From Pseudoscleropodium purum (lineage: Eukaryota; Streptophyta; Bryopsida; Hypnales; Brachytheciaceae): DNA of 64,000 nt. Below are positions 61,225 to 64,000 of this stretch, in pieces. The stretch spans positions 33,170,001 to 33,234,000 of the forward strand of contig OZ017797.1 in assembly GCA_963969395.1 (NCBI GenBank), written 5' to 3'. Under the pieces are notes generated by a model. That model saw only the letters and a program-made list of their open reading frames with translations, was not told the origin of the DNA and made no database searches. The position numbers were made by a program, and so were the translations under genes. The number at the start of each line of letters is the position of its first letter. Within the stretch, counting starts at the first letter, position 1.

Positions 61225-62214
61225 TTATGATTCTACATCCACATATTCAATAAAAGTAAATAGTTCTATTTTTTCACCATCTTTGTTGGTATATTCTTCA
61301 TAGAAAGAATAATCTTCTTCGGCTTCGTCTACCATTTTCATCTCTTTTTTGGTCATCTTCACCACTAAATGTTCATATTCTTCATCATTGACATTGTTTT
61401 CATAATCTATATCTTCACCATCCATACTTTCATAACCATCTAAAGTCTCGTGAGGATCACTAATATTTGAAACCTCATCACAATCACTACTATTTGAAGT
61501 GTTGTCAAAATCACTACTACTTGCAGTGTTGTTAGAATCACTACTATTTGAGGTGTCGTCAAAATCACTACTACTTGCAGTGTTGTCAAAATCACTACTA
61601 CTTGCAATGTTGGCGGAATCACTACTATTTGAAGTGTCATCAAAATCACTACAATTTGAAGTCCCTCCAAAATCATTGTTATCGGAAAGACTTGCAATGT
61701 TGGCGGAATCACTACTATTAGAAGTGTCATCAAAATCACTACAATTTGAAGTCCCCCCAAAATCATTGTTATCAGAAAGACTTTCAATTTCAGTAACTTT
61801 GTGAACTTCTTGTATTTTATCAATATTGAATTTGAAAGAAGTTTTTGTCAAAAGTTTTCGAACAATCTTTGCATTTTTTTCCTTGGCTTTGCTATTTGAT
61901 GTTGCATTTGTAGCACTAATACCTTGTACCTTCTTTTGATGAGCTTTGCCGCCAATTGTGTATGATGGTCGACAACAATTGTTGTTTAAACACTTATAAC
62001 GAGGTTGTTTGAAATTATGATTTGCAAACATTAAAAACTTGTGATTCCCCGATTTGCAATCTGGGCATTCTTTTGATAATGATTTAATTGACTCATCCAT
62101 TTGATCTTGAGACCAAATTCTTTCCTTTTTAGTTGTGTTTTCTATTCTTCTCTTCTTGTTTTCATTTGTTTTCTCTTCATCATCACAACTCCGCTTTCTT
62201 GATGGCATCCTCAT
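61225..62214 (-). CDS. Dof-like zinc-finger protein with acidic Ser/Asp repeat tail
   Basis: Dof proteins are plant-specific nuclear transcription factors with one CX2CX21CX2C finger. This intronless frame of 329 residues has a basic N-terminus (RKRSC, KKRR, KKER) and a finger-like block at residues 50-90: CPDC, then exactly 21 residues to the third Cys, with HNFKQPRYKC matching the conserved 'NN...QPR..C' of Dof, but the last pair is C-LNNN-C (X4, not X2), followed by RPSYTIGG, which corresponds to 'RYWTxGG'. Residues about 145-270 are Ser/Asp/Asn-rich repeats (SDNNDFGGTSNCSDFDDTSN twice, then shorter SSDFDNTA units), and the tail is acidic with YEEYTNKDGEKIELFTF at the end. The function is unproven. 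The frame is open across DNA with low constraint around it, and the repeats keep frame. Confidence 0.7.
   Translation of the reverse strand: MRMPSRKRSCDDEEKTNENKKRRIENTTKKERIWSQDQMDESIKSLSKECPDCKSGNHKFLMFANHNFKQPRYKCLNNNCCRPSYTIGGKAHQKKVQGISATNATSNSKAKEKNAKIVRKLLTKTSFKFNIDKIQEVHKVTEIESLSDNNDFGGTSNCSDFDDTSNSSDSANIASLSDNNDFGGTSNCSDFDDTSNSSDSANIASSSDFDNTASSSDFDDTSNSSDSNNTASSSDFDNTSNSSDCDEVSNISDPHETLDGYESMDGEDIDYENNVNDEEYEHLVVKMTKKEMKMVDEAEEDYSFYEEYTNKDGEKIELFTFIEYVDVES
61470..61790. repeat. Tandem repeats in the Dof-like ORF tail
   Basis: Two nested units: a 93-bp unit seen twice (about 61610-61790, with CCAAAATCATTGTTATC in both copies) and a 30-bp unit (AAATCACTACTACTTGCAG-like) repeated about six times from 61500. 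All keep the reading frame and also open frames on other strands. Confidence 0.85.
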
Positions 62215-62545
62215 TTTGAATCAATGTTGAAAGTAAATCAACAAAAAAACTTCTAAATAACCACTTGAATGACTTTAATTTTGAGCTATTTTTGCTAATG
62301 AAATAGTTTTAGAATACTTTGAATCTATGATTTATATAGAAGATGGAAATCAATAAGAAATAAAATAAAAAAGTAAAAGAATTAGCTTTTCATTGGAAGA
62401 ACCTTTTACTTTGGTGATAATATTGAAATAAAAGTGAATGTAAAATAAACTTATATTATATGAAGAAATATTCTTTTACTTTATTAATTTATCATCTTAC
62501 CAAACAAGATTACTTTATTTTGATATTAACTATTGTATCATTATA

Positions 62546-62579
62546 ATTTCTTCATCCATTTGAATGTGGCTTGGGACAA
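62546..62579. repeat. Direct repeat, right copy, after the Dof-like ORF
   Basis: Partner of the copy at 60378-60412; together they bracket a 2.1-kb interval holding the Dof-like gene. Confidence 0.8.
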
Positions 62580-62671
62580 TTGAACTTACTCATCAAGAAC
62601 TACACCCCACCCCCCTATCTTAATGTTGTTGCAATACTATTTCAATGGTTTCACTCCTTTTGCAATATAGT

Positions 62672-62726
62672 ATTGAGAGTGTATTGTTGTAATATTGCTT
62701 TTGTATTGCAACAATACACTTTCAAT
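62672..62726. repeat. Imperfect hairpin
   Basis: ATTGAGAGTGTATTGTTG is opposed by CAACAATACACTTTCAAT with one mismatch and a loop of about 20 bases. It lies in AT-rich DNA just outside the right direct repeat. Confidence 0.8.
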
Positions 62727-62919
62727 ATTATATTGTGAATTGTTTGCAACGTTATTGTTTCAATAGGGGGTACTTTCTTGATGATGTGATATGTACGAAT
62801 GTGATCTTTTCTATCTAATATGTGGATGAAAGTTGAAATTTGGAGCATCTTTATAATATTTTATATCACCACTTTAGCACTTCGTAAAAAATGAAAGAAG
62901 CCTTCATTGGTTTGCTTAA

Positions 62920-63762
62920 CCCCATAAAAACATCATTGCTTTTGAAGTGTCATAGTCCAAAATGTCACTAATGTACAAAAATCTACTAAGGATGTTGAAA
63001 TTTTCCTAACATCACATTTGGAGGTGAAATTCGTTTTTGAACTCTACTCAAATGAACAAAATTTAAACTAAATAGTGCTTCAAAACCAACATTGATGAAA
63101 GAAAATACCATATAATTGACTCATTGTGTTTGCAAAATGGCTTTGAAATGTCAAAAAAATAATAGCAAGAAAAGTTGCAGAAAACACATCTAAAGCTAAA
63201 CCTCCTACTAAAATGCTTCTTAGTCACTCATAACTTCTTGGATTGATTTGTAAATTTAACCACACAAATTAGACTAGTACAAGAAACTTTTCCAAAAACA
63301 TTTATTGGAAATACACACTATATGAAGAAGAAACAAGCCGTTGAAGTTCACCATAATCCAAAATCATAGACATTTTGAACTTCGAATTGCTCCCAAACAT
63401 TCAAAACACCTTGGATTGGCATGAACGTTTTACCACAATAAATATACTTTAAAGGAAACATAATCCAACAAATTTTATTGAAAAAAACATTAGATGAAGG
63501 AAATACAAGCCCCCAAAGTTGTAGCCATCAAAATATAGTTTGGTGAACTCATATTGAATCCATGAACTTTGAATGGCTTACAAAAAAATAGTACATCTTG
63601 GATTGATCCTAAGAATTTACGACCTAAACTAGAAGACAGAGTGCAAATTTTCCACGAAGCTAATTTTATTGAATTTGGACGATGGATGCAAGAGTTACAA
63701 CACTTCAAATTGAACTTCCAAACTCTATGAGGACACTTTTGGTCCACTTAGGTGGTGAGGGG
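62920..63762. mobile_element. Possible fourth TTAA-family element, worn
   Basis: TTAA at 62916-62919 followed by CCCCATAAAAACATC; the right side ends GGTGGTGAGGGG followed by CTAA (63763-63766), one base from TTAA. The left 40 bp are homologous, inverted, to about 780-837. The two ends match poorly beyond CCCC. Confidence 0.45.
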
Positions 63763-63766
63763 CTAA

Positions 63767-64000
63767 TCCGTAATAAACCAAGGCCAGGGTGTACCATTAC
63801 AAAATTTTGAACCTTGTTGAAGGCCGTTATGCTTTCATTTTTTAGCCCCCGCAATGCAAATACAAAAAAAATAAAAATTTAATTTAATTTAAAAAATTCA
63901 ATTGGATGATGTGCTGATGTAGCACTAGTAGTACCACGTCAAATTACAAATTTTAAACAATAAAAAATAATTTTTTTCCACTATAATTGCATCACAGGGT
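63767..64000. other. Window end, no feature seen
   Basis: AT-rich sequence with A-runs, no open frame of note. Confidence 0.5.

Noticed and set aside
61499..61804. Plus-strand frame of Leu/Ser-rich repeats
   Set aside because: Shadow of the tandem repeats in the Dof-like ORF on the other strand.
1..64000. CRISPR arrays, rRNA and tRNA genes, phage or integron features
   Set aside because: No regular spacer arrays or conserved RNA sequence were noticed; the window is eukaryotic nuclear in character. tRNA genes were not searched exhaustively by eye.

Overview
The window looks like nuclear DNA of a land plant. Genes with short GT-AG introns (about 75-650 bp) are spread thinly through AT-rich, transposon-filled DNA, telo-box motifs (AAACCCTAA) lie near several gene starts, and plant-type families are present: a receptor kinase with a GUB_WAK ectodomain, a Dof-like zinc finger and an intronless conserved nuclear-type gene. 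A CHAT-TPR relic and a TMEM104-type transporter would fit a seedless plant such as a moss, but species placement is only a guess. No bacterial, organellar or viral gene block was seen.

Layout. 1-9.8 kb: AT-rich repeat remains, a 6-copy minisatellite (2.41-2.69 kb), a broken CHAT-TPR gene (3.4-5.9 kb) and an intact RING-less MAT1/TFB3-like gene (8.72-9.29 kb, minus). 9.8-29.6 kb: no intact gene, but several elements whose ends can be read: a CACTA element (13753-15461), a DUF4283 LINE fragment with a small Harbinger-type MITE at its end (17.6-18.6 kb), two TTAA-flanked elements (19515-20442, 28169-29122), a piggyBac-like transposase relic (about 22.5-23.0 kb) and a hAT MITE with a perfect 8-bp duplication (26299-26608). 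29646-33021: an almost complete PIF/Harbinger element with TAA duplications and both genes, killed by nonsense codons. 33.5-35.3 kb: ELP6 in four exons. 36.58-38.08 kb: an intronless conserved gene, possibly NOL11/UTP-like. 38802-39723: another TTAA element. 42116-48110: an 18-exon TMEM104-like transporter gene whose exon phases all join, with a G-quadruplex motif just before its start. 50.5-53.6 kb: MITEs and hairpins. 54213-56753: a five-exon LRK10L/WAK-type receptor kinase. 61225-62214: an intact Dof-like ORF with a repeat-rich acidic tail.

The genes do not form a pathway: MAT1 (TFIIH/CDK-activating kinase), ELP6 (Elongator, tRNA wobble modification), a possible ribosome-biogenesis factor, a membrane transporter and a surface kinase are independent housekeeping or signalling genes. 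The strongest connected story is in the mobile DNA: several TTAA-flanked elements whose ends begin CCCC/CCTC, sharing a window with a decayed piggyBac-type transposase, and a Harbinger element whose premature stops can all be explained by C-to-T (or G-to-A) transitions. Exon boundaries were read by eye from splice signals, frame and family similarity; no alignment or expression data were available.
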